Origin: Sanguinoderma infundibulare
Lineage: Eukaryota; Basidiomycota; Agaricomycetes; Polyporales; Polyporaceae
Direction: 5' to 3'
Length of the DNA stretch: 64,000 nt
NCBI GenBank assembly: GCA_032821775.1
Contig: JAVLRN010000009.1
Location: 248,001-312,000, forward strand
Part shown: positions 8,289 through 19,844 of the stretch, piece after piece
How the letters are laid out: each line of letters starts with the position of its first letter
Numbering within the stretch: position 1 is the stretch's first letter
Notes under the pieces: model-generated
What the model saw: the letters and a program-made list of their open reading frames with translations, nothing else
What the model was told of the DNA's origin: nothing
Databases searched by the model: none
Program-made: the position numbers and the translations under genes

Positions 8289-11200
8289 TCATGTCGGTGG
8301 CCAGGCGGCCGTGGCCGGGTCCCGTGTATAATGCCAACCGGTCCATGTCGACTGAAAGTAGGAAGAGACCGCGCAGCTCGCGCTCTCCCATGCGTCAGCG
8401 ACCATGCCTTTCCAACCGGCGCGCTGGAAGCCGCTGTACATGGAGGATATAGTCCATGAAGGGCATGTGGGTATCGAGTGATTGGTGGTATCGGGTTTGA
8501 CGAGATAAAGGTAGAGTTCCGGATAGAAGGAGTCGTAGTATGTCGTCAGGAACACCTTCCTCGCCTGGACAAGTGCGTATCTGTGGGATTGCAATCTCAG
8601 TCAACTCTGACGGCAAACTTGCACAGCCTGCGGGGAACCTACCGATGCATCATAGAGAGCAACACCAGCTGCACGAGAACGAAGCACGCAAGGAACCGCC
8701 AGCTGAGGACGTTCCATGTGCGGCGTACATCAGCATCGCCTATGGGCTGCGCAAATCACAATGATTCTCAGAATTCTGTCTGGAAGGCACCCACAAAGCC
8801 ACAGGAACGAATGAACTCACCAGCAGCGCGCTCGCCGTGCCGTTGCCGAGCTTGCCCCCGAACGGTGCGTGGTTGGCGTGCTTGCTCTTCACCTCGCTCT
8901 CCGTGCTCTGCGCGATCTGCAGCGACTTGGAGATCTTGTTCCGGGCGAGCTCCGCGTGGCGGCATTGCTCCTGCAAAGCAGCATACATGCGGTCGTCAAA
9001 AACGGCTTTGTCGTTCGACCTAGTTGACAGCAATCAGACACGATACCTTCTCTCGCACGCGCACGGCCGCATACCTATCAGCGTCGCTCAGCTCCTGCTT
9101 CATGGTCGAGAGTGTGTCGCGCATCCGGCTCAATGCCTCGTTGTGCGATAGAGGTGTGTTGCTTATGATCGACTCGTCATCCACCAGAGGTAACGACGTG
9201 TCCTCCTCGATCTCCCGTCCCATCGCGTCGACGACGCGGACCCCGCTCTTGTTACGTGGAGTGCTGGTTGACAATATCCGACCATTTCTGCGAGGGGTCG
9301 GCGGGGATGACGTACGTGGTGGACGTGTGTGGACCTCGACACGATCTCTGGCTGTTTCACGCTCTGTCGTCGAAGCAATGTCCTGTACCTTTTCCGTTTC
9401 GACCTGCTCGCGCCCATACGCGTCGAGCACTCGGACTTTCGGCGTCATCTTGCGGATCCGATCGCGCAACGACGGCGGCGTCGGGGGCGGTTCAACCGAC
9501 GACTCTGGTGCAACGCTAGACGACACCGACGCGTCGCCGTTGAGTGGACCTTTGTTCGGGTGTTCCGCCTCAGAACTCTGAGACTCCAAGTTCTCGTCGA
9601 CGGGCGGTGGCTCAATACTGCTCTCGGAGGTCTTCTCGGATTCCAAATCAAAGCGAACTTTCAGGATACTCCCCCGTCTACGGGATGCATTCGCTGGTGC
9701 AGGAGTAGGCAGCCAGCCCCCGGGTGGAGCAGGAGTTTGGAAGGTACCAGGCGTTTGAAGTGCGGCTGGAGTCTGGAAGGTGGCGGGCGTTTGGAGGGTC
9801 GCAGTCGCCGCCCGCGAAAGCGTGGAAGGCGGAGTTGCCAGACCACTATCCGTGGACGTGCTCGCTTCCGGTGGTGCCGAATCCGAGTCGGCGCCCTTCA
9901 TATCCTCCGGCTCTTTGATAAACTGGCGGGATGGCGCGGGGGTCATCAACCACGCGCCCGGCGGGCGCGGCGTCTTCATGGCGGTAACGTCGCCGGGGGG
10001 AATCTCGCGACTTTGCATGGGCGGCGTGCGGTCCTCCTCCGTCTCTTCCCCGGACGACGGAGGCCCTGGGAGATCAGGCATGCCTCGAGGCGGCGGAGGG
10101 GTCTCGAACTCCTGTTTCGGCGTTTGGAACTGCGGTCGTCGGGGAGGTGTCTGCAGGTTGAACATGGGCTGGGAATTTGCATCGGGCGGTGTGAGAGGGG
10201 GTGACACGAGAGGAGACTCTGGACGCGCTTGTGCGTCCTGTGCCGGAGTATGTTCGTTTGGGAAGCGGGCGGGAGGGGTGGTCGAGGGTGTCGTCGAAAG
10301 TGGTAATGACATGGGTGTCGCAGTAGGCGTGCTCGTGACGACCTTAGACTCGTCTTCGCTCGCTGAACGAGGACGGTGTGAGCGCGACTTCCTACCAAGT
10401 CCCCAGTAGGGTCGCTTACCAGAAGACAAATCATCGTGGCCGTTCACGATAGGCACTGGAGGAAGTTCGTCATCGACGTCGTCGCTGCTGATCTCGATGC
10501 GAGGTGGTAAAGCGCCAGTGGATTCGGTATACTCCGTCACGCTTCTCCTATGACTCCTCTTTTTCTCGGACAGATTGGCAGCAGTCAACGTCGGACCGTG
10601 TTCACCTTTCCTAGGAGACCGGACAGGTATGTGGCTAGGGCCAGACGCGGCGGCAGCGAGCGATGCCCGACTGGGCGGTCGCGGCGGGGCCTTCTCAGGC
10701 GAGTCCTGGTCCAGGTCGAGTGGAGGAAGCGCTGCCTTGTGGGGAAACGACCAGCCGAACCGTGACCGGAAGGCTGAATGAGAGGGTTCATTCTCCTCCG
10801 GGGGAGGCGAGGGTGGCACAGGTGATTTTGGGCGTGCATGCGACGATGGCGACTTGTCTTTAGACGCGCGAGGCATTGGCGATCTTGGACGCGAGTGTCT
10901 GTCCCCGACAGGAGACTTGCTCCGTGGGACCGCGGACGGAACGTTGAGGCTATTCCAGTGCGTAATGCTGTTCGTACGGCTACGCGGTGTCGTGGTGGAT
11001 TTGTGTGGAGTGTCCGTGGGTGAACTTGGTCGGGATCGTGGCAAGGGCGAAAGAGGCCGCCGATGATGATGTAGTGGGTTACTCCAGTCGGGGTGATGGG
11101 AGTTCCAGTTGCGTTCACGCTGGTGTTCGATCTCGTGCACAATCTCCTCCTCAACGTCATGGGCGGATATCGAACTTGTCGGGGAGCTTGGTCTCGAGCT

Positions 11201-13695
11201 CGACAGTGAATTGGACGACCCATGCCTGTGCAGAGGTATTCGTGTTGTCGATGGTAGATAGGAAGCGGCAGAGTCCGGACGCGAAGGCGTACTAGTGGTC
11301 CGAACACGGTCGCTCTTGTTGAGATCGAGGCTTGACGATGAACGGGTGAGCTTTGGGTGTGGTCGATTCCATTCTCGTTCTCGTTCCTTGTTGTGATCCT
11401 GCTCAAGCTCCTTCATGCGCTCCTCGTCTACATCGACTCAGTCAGAAGGGTGGCTTCATCAAACAATGGTGACTCACAGTCCGTCCGTGACGCCACGGAG
11501 CTTGCGCGAGAAGAAGGTCTCGATGCATCAGCACTCGAGGTGCTCGCTAGCGAAGCCGTGCTGCCCTTCCGAGTCAGTCGATGGCCAGGGCTTGCATGAC
11601 CGTTGTTAGATGAGCCCCACGAGTGACGGTGAGGAGGGTCATGTTTGCTTGGATGGGCGGAGGACTTCGGCAACTTAGGCACAGGAGAATTCCAGCCGCG
11701 TTCGCGATCATGTAGCCCCCCATGCTCGGTCTCAGCTACCCGCTCCTTATCTGTTCCCAGATTAGGTCGTTATACTTGCAACTTGACTAAAAACAACTTA
11801 CAATCAGCGCCCGACTGGGAAGAACTCGCTCGCTGGCCTGTGGAGGCTGTGTTATGATGTCAGGAATAGTTTGTGAGATGGTCCACAGACACGTACAGGA
11901 TGCATCGAAGTCTTCCTCGCTTCGACGGGGAGGCAGAGGTTGAGGAAGGTTGTGGACTGAATGGGACTTTGAGTGCGAAGCCCAGGACAACGGCCGTGGT
12001 GTCGAGGTGTTATGCGATTGTTGTCGTGGTGTGGGACCAGCGGAATCCTTCAGGGAAGGTGTGCTGTGTCTATGTTTTGGAAACGATCCACCCTCGTAAC
12101 TATCCATCCCTTGTAACGCATTCTGCATTTCGGAATCTTGTTCCAAGAGATCTTGGATAACAAGTCAGCAATCTGTGTATGACACTTGGAGGGAAGGTAA
12201 GCAACACGCTGGAGCAGCACTTATTGTTGCATCTTAGTCCATGGCGAACGGCCGTAGATCTGAAACCTGTGGGTGTGATATATTGCGAGTGCATCAGAGT
12301 GCGCAGTGACGCAAAGGGTCACTCATCAAAGGACACATCCGTACACGATCCAAGAGCCTCACAAACCATAACCCGGGTACCTTTCCGAGATCAACTGCAC
12401 TGGACGTACATGCCATGGCAATGATACGTGCATGATCGCAACTGCAATGCAAGGCTCCTTATCCAAAGAATGGCCGGTCGTATATGTAAGCCACTTGGCG
12501 TGTGCACGCTCCGAATTCTCCAAGAGAGTGTTCCTATCTAGAGTTCAAATGCACTTTGGGACATGTTCGCTTGCCGCGTGTGCCCAACCACCCAAGCCAC
12601 GGTACGGTTGAACTAGGTACTCACTAGAGTTCATGTTAAGATGCGCCGACATTTGGAAGGTGCGCATGGGCGTGCTCGTGGCGCGAGGGGGCGTATCGGT
12701 GGAAGGGTCCACAGGAGCACTTGCGGGCATGGGAGCATCTGTGCTTGAGTTTGGTGGAGGGATAGACATGTCCATGATCAACTCTGCAAGACTGGTTGGT
12801 CGGGAGTAACGCGTCGAGAGGTGGTGTCAACGTACGGTCTTGGGATGAAGAAGGCATGCCAAACGTCGAGTGGTTGAGACGTTGTCGAAGAGCCTCGAAC
12901 GTAGACGCAGCAGAGGAACGTGTCGACCGTACTGAGGGTTCGATATTCTCTGGCATTTCAAGTCAGGCACGCGAACGCATAGGAGGCTCATATGTACTTA
13001 CTGGACTTTTCCGCTTCCTCATCGCTATAAGTGCGTCGCTTCGCCTTGTACTTCGCGCGCTCCTCCTCGACGCTCATGCTCGCCTCCACCTCGCTCGCAT
13101 CAATGCTATTCCTCCGGGGACGCCCAACCTTGCGGGGAGTGTTGCCAGGTTCGCGCAGGGCGTGTGAGAAGAGCTCCTTCAAGCTTTCACGCGCGATGCT
13201 GGATGCCGTCGCGAGGGACTGCGGTGGTTCAAAGTCGGAATCGGGCTCTGAGGTAGATAGGAACGTGATGGGAGGCCGAGAGGAGGAGGCATGAGGTGGT
13301 GCACCAATGGGCGAGTTTGGAACGCGGGCGAGGAGAGCGCGAAGACGCGCGGTTGGGTTGTCGGCGGGTAACGCAGGGGACGGTATCGTGCGTGGAGATT
13401 GCTTGTCTGGTATCGCTGACGCCGACATGCGCGGCGTTGACTCCGCGTCCTCATCGTCATCGTCGGCATGCAGAAAGTCGGGATTGTGAGAGGGACCAGC
13501 GATGGCCTGGTCCTTGTATTGGGGATACCTCGGCAGGCGAAGGCGTGGCACCGAGAGGGGCTTGGAAACGTCCATGTCGACCTCGACGTCGTGCTCGACG
13601 TCGAACGGACGGGGCGGAGTGCGGGTGATGGTGAGCAGGGGGAAACAGTAGCGGACGGAGGACGACCACCGCCGTCGCCACACGCGTTCGAACAT
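8289..13695 (-). CDS. Large disordered protein with a single C-terminal membrane segment
   Basis: Ten exons join in phase to 4479 nt (1492 aa): 13002-13695, 12836-12949, 12625-12783, 11897-12151, 11802-11837, 11478-11750, 9075-11427, 8821-9019, 8643-8746 and 8289-8580. Residues 1-1240 or so are Ser/Pro/Arg-rich and disordered, with TP-rich tandem motifs (PATFQTPAALQTPGTFQTP) around the middle. Then comes a helical stretch (MRDTLSTMKQELSDADR, then MYAALQEQCRHAELARNKIS). A hydrophobic helix, WRFLACFVLVQLVLLSMM, precedes a short aromatic tail, suggesting a tail-proximal membrane anchor with a long cytosolic arm. The intron 12152-12624 is 473 nt, unusually long here, so two genes are possible, although the phase matches across it. 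The ATG is 121 bp from the SCYL1 ATG on the other strand. Family not recognised. Confidence 0.65.
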
Positions 13696-13816
13696 AGGCG
13701 CCCATTACACCACGTCCAAAATGATAGGCGCCTGGGATAGTCGAGGGCGGCCAAGGGCGGTCGGAGCTGGTTTGGGTGGTTCGCCTTGTCTCTGTCTTTC
13801 GTCTTATCCTCAAAAC
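13696..13816. promoter_or_regulatory. Compact divergent promoter between the large membrane protein and SCYL1
   Basis: Only 121 bp separate the two proposed initiator ATGs, on the minus strand at 13695 and the plus strand at 13817. Both genes must share this stretch or use sites inside each other's 5' region. No TATA element is apparent. Confidence 0.6.
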
Positions 13817-16800
13817 ATGGACTACCTCAGGACTCTCGGTTCTGCGGCTGTCTCATCCCTCGTACAGAAGTCTGGCCTCAACTTACCCTTCTCGCTCGGT
13901 CCCAAGGTCGTATCTTTCGAGAACAGGACAATATGGTCGCTTTACGATGGCACCAAACGAGTACGGCGTTTCTCGGCCTGCATCATCCCAAGGATATTAA
14001 TGTCCTTCGTTGCGCCAGGAGGATAGCTCTCCTGTATCTGTGTTCGAGTTTGAAGCGAATACCCCTGCCAAAAGGAACCTCCTGCCGCTCGCCAAGAATG
14101 CGCTGCGCAAGCTACGCACAGTTCGGCACCCGGATGTCCTCAAGTTCATGGAAGTCGTCGAGACGGACACCACCATTCATATCGTGACCGAGCGTGTGCG
14201 GCCGCTGGGACCTGCCATCACGGAATGGCAGTCAAAGAGTGCTCAGGAGAGGGAGGCCTGGTTGGTCTGGGGTCTTCACCGAGTCTCTGTACGTCGTACT
14301 CCGATCTGAGACGGCCTATATGCTCATCTGCCTTCCAGGTTGCCTTGGCATTCTTGAACGACTCTGCCTCCTCTACCCATGGTAATGTCCGCGTCGATTC
14401 TGTCTTTATTTCGGCCTCCGGCGAGTGGAAGTTGGGAGGGTTTGACGTTTTGAGCAATCCCAAGGATGATGCCGCCGTTCTCTACGTACGTTGCTGTATG
14501 TACGGTTGTCCCGGCCTTCAAATGACAATCAATACATTCCCTTCTCAGAACTTGGGTGGAATGCTCCCCGATGCCTCAATGTACTCTTCTCCGGAGGTCA
14601 AGAAGGGAGGCTACTCGTCCCTCAAAGAGTGATTCCTTCATCCTAGATGATTTGATCCTTTACTGACCTCCGTGCCAGATTGCCTACGTCTTCAGCAGAT
14701 GCGTACGGCCTCGGTCTCCTCATTCACTTCGCCTTCACCTCCAACCAAGCAGTGCCCGCGACATCGCAGCCTCCGCATCCTCCTCCAACTGCTGCGTCGC
14801 GTGGTGCTATCCCCACCTCCATCTTCCCCTCCTACAAGAAGCTTCTCAATCCCAATCCGAAAGCACGGCTATCGCCCGCCCACTTTCTTGAGCAGGGAAT
14901 GTCACAGACAGCGGGGGAAGGATCGGGCTTCTTCGCGACCAACCGACTAGTAATCGTCTGCTCAGGCTTGGACAACTTCAACCTGGCAAGCGAGTCAGAG
15001 AAGGCGACTCTGCTCAAGTCAGTTCACTAGCATCAGTGTGGCATGCACTGAACAGGCTGAGCAAACACCTCACAGGTCGTTAAAGGAGTCGGCATCGGCG
15101 TTCCCTACCGAGTTCGCATCCTATAAAGTCCTCCCGGCCCTCATCTCCGCCCTCGAGTTCGGAGGCGCGTCCGCAGCAAACATTGTACCGCTGGTCCTGC
15201 AGTTCGGAAAGAACGTACCGCCGGAAGACTACTCTTCGGTGATTCTAACGCATCTAGTGAAGCTGTTTGCCAGCGCGGATCGAGGCATCCGGATGGCCTT
15301 GCTCGACAAACTGCCCGAGTTCGCTGACAAGCTCGACAAAAAGATGGTCAGCGAGAAGATCTGGCCGAATCTGGTAGAGTGCCTCATTTACTACGGGTGA
15401 ACGCGCTTGACCTCGACGTTCCATCGTAGCAAACCGGCTTTGGGGACACGGTTGCCGTTATTCGCGAGGCGACGGTGAAGTCGATCATCCTGCTTTCTAA
15501 CAAGGTGCGCCGTTCTCCTTAGTGAACGTCACGCCGCGCTCACCTGCTGTCCAGTTCAATGAGCGAATTCTGAACAACGACCTTCTCCGACACCTCGCCC
15601 ACATGCAAGCCGACCCCGAAGCGTCCATCCGCACCAACACGTGCATTCTGATCGGCCGGCTCGGCCCTTCACTAGGCTACAACACAAAACGCAAAGTTCT
15701 CGTCCCTGCGTTCGCACGCGCGCTCAAGGACCCTTTCGTCCATGCGCGCGTTGCGGGCCTCATGGCGTTTATGGCGACGATCGACTGCTTCGACATCGAG
15801 GACGTCGCGTCCAAGGTCATCCCGAGCATGTCTTTCAGCTTGCTCGACAAGGAGAAGTGCGCCTTGTCGTTTCATTCCCCGTCGACTTCGCCTGACCACG
15901 CCCATGTAGACTCGTGCGCGACCAAGCGTTCAAAGCGATGGAGCTCTTCGTCAAGAAGCTTGAAGAGCACGCGGCCACGATGGCATGTCCCCCTCCTTCC
16001 CTTTTTCCCCCTTCCTCGTTCATGCTCACCAGCGCCCGTCGCAGCCCGAGACCGTACCGACCGTCGAGAACGAGATGCCCCAAGTGCAGCTCAACGGCTC
16101 CTCGCCCAACGCCCTCGTCAACAGCGCCGCCGGGGCCGCAGGGGCGCTCGCCGGCTGGGCCATCTCCTCCCTCAGCAAACAGCTCGCCTCCGGCACGCTC
16201 TCGACCACCGTCGCCTCCACCCTGGGCGCGTCCATCGACCGACCGACGTCCGCGCCCGCGGCGAACACGACCAACAGCGCAGCCTCGACTCCGAGCCTCA
16301 GCGGGACCGCCTTTGGCCCGGCGTCGAGCGAGGCTGGTCCGATGCGGGGTCTGCCGTCGACGAGCAAGGGCAAGGGGATGCAGCTGGGCGCGACCAAGGT
16401 GCCGACGAGCGTGTCGAGCATACCCGACTGGGCGGAGGAGGCTGCGGCGGAGCTCGAGGCGTCGACGAGCGCGGGCGCGAACCCGTGGGGGAACGACGAC
16501 CTGATGGACGTCAACGCCGATGAGGACGATTGGAGTGCGCGCATATTCCTGCTTGGCTTCTTCTCGAAGGAGGTATTATGCTAACTGCAGTCTGTTAGGT
16601 GCATTTGAGACTGCCGCTGCCCCGGCAGCGTCGGAGCCGAGCGACTTCGGCTTCGGGAACGTGCACTCTCCGGGTGAGTCGTGAAATCGATCAAGCTATC
16701 TGTCCTGTCCTAGCACTCATTCACACACCGAATACCAGACCCTTGGTCAGCACCCGCCCCAGCACCCAAGCCACCAGTCGCGCCACAGCCGCGTCTCTCG

Positions 16801-17091
16801 ACGGCACCCCGCATGACATCACCACTAACAAACCCACGCCCAACTTCCATCGCACGCTCCATCACACCATCGGACAGCGGAAAGGCAGACGCGGCTCCTA
16901 CGCCTTCTGCGCCCAGCACGGCTGGGATGTCGAAGGAGGAGAAGGCGGCGGAGATGGCGAGGCGGAAGGAGGAGCGGAAACAGGTACGTTTCGTCCTCGC
17001 ATTCTGCTTTTTAACCTTGCATTCATCCGCTCGATCGTGTGTCTTTCAGCGTATCGCTGCTTTGAAGGAGCAGAAGAAGGCGAAGTCGTGA
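13817..17091 (+). CDS. SCYL1/Cex1-family N-terminal kinase-like protein
   Basis: This is a multi-exon gene starting MDYLRTLGSAAVSSLVQKSG and ending in a basic coiled coil, KEEKAAEMARRKEERKQRIA followed by ALKEQKKAKS. A protein-kinase fold is visible but catalytically degenerate: the catalytic loop reads HGNVRVDS instead of HRD-x4-N and the DFG position reads GGFD. HEAT-like repeats follow (ILTHLVKLFASADRGIRMAL; IRTNTCILIGRLGPSLG), then an Ala/Ser/Pro-rich linker with WAEEAAAELEA and DDWSAFETA motifs. SCYL1 and yeast Cex1 act at COPI vesicles and the Golgi and have been linked to tRNA nuclear export. The C-terminal basic coiled coil is the usual coatomer-interacting region. The kinase-like, HEAT and coiled-coil order makes the assignment firm; small exon boundaries were placed by phase. 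Confidence 0.9.
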
Positions 17092-17250
17092 GACGTGCAA
17101 CCAGCCGTCGCTCTGACCGATGTCGATACCTTATATCTTTGTCTCCCCGGAGTTTGGGTGTCTTTCGAGAGGTATTTATTCGTTTTACCGTGTCATCCCA
17201 ACATCTGCGCGTTGCTATGGAATACAGTGAATATCGGTGGTCACAACACG

Positions 17251-18312
17251 CTACAGGTCCGAGTCCGCCTTCCGCCCATTCCATTCCCTTCCGACCAGCG
17301 GAGGGTATATGAAACAATACACCTTGGTCTCAACACCGGGAGGGAACACCAGACTCCGCGGCACCAGGTCGCCACAGAGGTGAGGCTCCTCACAACGCCC
17401 TTCCGAGTCGGGATCCGTGAACCGGAACCACGGCTCAGGTGGGGCCTGCCGCCTCTCGACCAGGTACAAGCCCACGAGGTTATGGATCGTGTCGTCGACG
17501 TCCACGACAACCCGCGGCGCCGAGTCGAGCTCACCAATCTCCGCTAGACTGTAGCCGCTCGGGGGTGGCGTCCGAGTCCCATCATCCAGAGACTCGGTCG
17601 GTGCCTCCGCCTCAGTGGCGGACGATGCCTCGACCGCGAGTTTTTGGAGTGGACGCCCCTCCTTCAGCCGGAAGAGCATCATTCTTCCCAGCGCATCTAT
17701 GGAGACGGTGGACGTGGGCTCCCGTCCGTAAGGAAAGATGATTCCGAGGTTCGCCAGATCGGGGCACAGGAGCGGAACGTCGGGACCGAGCCACCCGTAC
17801 TGCACCGACTGCAGAGCGGTGCAGACATCGTGTAGGACGTCAGGTGGATCAAGTGCGTCCGTGTCGTCTCCCTCCTCGCCCTCGCCGTCGCTCCGACTGT
17901 CCGGGTGGGAAGGAGAAGGGCTCCCATATGCGACCACCAGGAGGTCCCTTAGGCACGGTAGCCCCTTGAACACGGCGGCGGTTATTCGAATGTCGGGTTT
18001 GCGGGGATCAAGACTGAGCTGGAGCCACGTCAGGTGTGAGAAGTCGTTCTTCGTCGCAGGCTGCACGTAGAGATCGGGATCCGGTTCAGATTCCCAATCG
18101 TCCGTGTCCATCGGAGAGGGTGACGCCGCAACTTCGTCGTGGATGTAGTAGGTCTTCTGCCAGCTGGGAGGTAGCTTGTAGTTCCATCCATAGGAAGAAG
18201 GGGTGGCTGGGAACGCTAACCGCAGTGCTTGGGTACCCTCCAAATCCCTGTAAGCTGGGGATATCGTATGGGACAGATCGCTATTCCGTATCGTCAGCTC
18301 GCGTCTTCGCAA
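17251..18312 (-). CDS. F-box/LRR-like protein C-terminal part, 5' incomplete
   Basis: The open frame of about 353 codons ends at 17251 and contains leucine-rich-repeat-like segments typical of the C-terminal half of basidiomycete F-box proteins (LTWLQLSLDPRKPDIRITAA, FKGLPCLRDLLVVAYGS, VPLLCPDLANLGIIFPYG) plus acidic insertions. The F-box itself is not visible. The frame is open upstream only to a likely acceptor near 18331, and I found no convincing upstream exon to 19 kb. Either further 5' exons were missed or this is a 5'-truncated pseudogene. It lies convergent with SCYL1, 159 bp from its stop. Confidence 0.5.
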   Translation of the reverse strand: MRRRELTIRNSDLSHTISPAYRDLEGTQALRLAFPATPSSYGWNYKLPPSWQKTYYIHDEVAASPSPMDTDDWESEPDPDLYVQPATKNDFSHLTWLQLSLDPRKPDIRITAAVFKGLPCLRDLLVVAYGSPSPSHPDSRSDGEGEEGDDTDALDPPDVLHDVCTALQSVQYGWLGPDVPLLCPDLANLGIIFPYGREPTSTVSIDALGRMMLFRLKEGRPLQKLAVEASSATEAEAPTESLDDGTRTPPPSGYSLAEIGELDSAPRVVVDVDDTIHNLVGLYLVERRQAPPEPWFRFTDPDSEGRCEEPHLCGDLVPRSLVFPPGVETKVYCFIYPPLVGREWNGRKADSDL

Positions 18313-18987
18313 TTTCAGGAATGCGGGCCTACTGGTCGACCATCATCAACATTTCTGCGGTGGGTAGAATATTGTGGGGTGTGTGTGTGTGTGGGAGGGC
18401 AGCAGAGCACACGAGTTGAATATCGGTCTTATATGGATGGACCCCAAATGCCTCGTGTGCAGTATATACGTGCATATGTTACGTTGTACCTCGCCTCACT
18501 TGCGGGTACAGCCAGTCGGCGCACTGCCTAACGACACTGGCCCCGTGCGAAGCGCAGTTGTCGTTCTGCGGTTCTCACGGACGCGGACGTTCGCTGGGCA
18601 CAATAAGGACAAGAACGCATTTAGTCGGGCGCTCTGGAGCGCCTCAACGCACGCGTGGCGGGGAGTTGGCGGGGAACTGCAAGATGAAGAGCACAGCCTT
18701 CTATGGTAGCTCACCTCAGGAAAGGGAACAAATCCGTGGAACATCGGCGGAAGGAGAGCGCGACATACTTCTGTTTACTTGGGTAGTAATGCCGCAATCA
18801 AATATAAGTGATGGGCGGTGTCGGTAAGATGGGGGGCACTGCGGCGGGAGAGCAGAGGTCAGAAGCGTCATGCCGGATGCGCGTGGCAGGCGTAGCCCCG
18901 GCCACAGGGACCTTGGTTGCGTAGAGGCAGAAAAGAAGGTCCTACAATATTATACAACGCGGTATCTTGCGCATAGCTACAGTGTCG

Positions 18988-19461
18988 TCATGTCTTCGAT
19001 TCCGTCTGGCGTAACTCTTCGAGTGGCACCCGGACCAATCGTTCGCCAGCATTGGATGCAGACGCGCTCTCGTCTTCTGCAAGTTGTTCTCGTTGGGACA
19101 CTATAACGACAACAGATGAGCGTCGAGCAGCAGAACGTGTGAAGAACGCGTACGGAAGTGGCTGAGGATTCTGAACATGTTGGACCACTGCTCCAACACC
19201 TGGCCGTGGACTGTATTGAGGAGTGAGGCGGTCTCCGCTGGAATATGTAACTGATATGGACACACCTATGCCGGCCTCGGCTATGGCGTCAAAGTCATCA
19301 CCCATTTCCTCTATGCGTTTGAGGAATTGCGCGCTCGCTCTCTCAAGGGCAGCAACAGCTTCGAACTCCTTCTTCTTCTCCAAAAGTTTGGCCGTGGCTG
19401 CTGCGTTGTTTACGGAGCCAGGCAGCTGAGATTGGCGTGACACAGCCATAGAGGCCCGCAT
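18988..19461 (-). CDS. DAD2: DASH (Dam1) complex subunit Dad2
   Basis: Three exons (19266-19461, 19154-19210, 18988-19100) join in phase to a 121-residue protein. The core LLEKKKEFEAVAALERASAQ, then FLKRIEEMGDDFDAIAEAGIV, HGQVLEQWSNMFRILSHFL and the C-terminal GERLVRVPLEEL follow the Dad2 pattern and are mostly helical. Dad2 belongs to the heterodecameric DASH ring that couples kinetochores to spindle microtubules. The ATG at 19461 (MRASMAVS) was chosen; an internal ATG at 19449 (MAVS) is equally possible. The gene is head-to-head with the M1 aminopeptidase. Confidence 0.9.
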   Translation of the reverse strand: MRASMAVSRQSQLPGSVNNAAATAKLLEKKKEFEAVAALERASAQFLKRIEEMGDDFDAIAEAGIGVSISVTYSSGDRLTPQYSPRPGVGAVVQHVQNPQPLPYAFFTRSAARRSSVVVIVSQREQLAEDESASASNAGERLVRVPLEELRQTESKT

Positions 19462-19844
19462 TTTTGTGGGGAGAGGAAGCAGAAAGCCAGACGGAGAGCA
19501 AGCAGATGGCAGCAGTGGCGAGAGGTGGTGGGAGACGTCCGAGACTCTGCCAGGACTGCGCTCCTGGACCCGGAACGCCGTGCCGGACTCCGGTAGGACT
19601 CCAGACAGCGTCCTCTTGCCCTTGCTCTTGCTCGACAACGCCCACTGTGTGTGGTTTCTCCTCGATAAGTAACGTCCTTTCTATATCGCATTCAGGGCCG
19701 TTTCAGCGGCAACGGGACACGAGCTTTCGAAGTCTGAGTGATGGTATCGATCGCAGTGCTGGTGGCGGGTGTCCAGTGGCCTTGACCAGACTACGACCGT
19801 CCCAAGACACCCCACGAACAATCCATCGGACATCGACGTCCAGT
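19462..19844. promoter_or_regulatory. Divergent promoter region between DAD2 and the M1 aminopeptidase
   Basis: 383 bp lie between the two start codons. An open frame enters from upstream into the aminopeptidase start, but only the sequence from MPEGVWNQQDYRLPEDVTPE onward looks like the family. Confidence 0.6.

Noticed and set aside
12152..12624. Splitting the large minus-strand gene into two genes
   Set aside because: Donor and acceptor phases match across this long intron and no start or stop signal stands out, so a single gene is preferred, though not proven.
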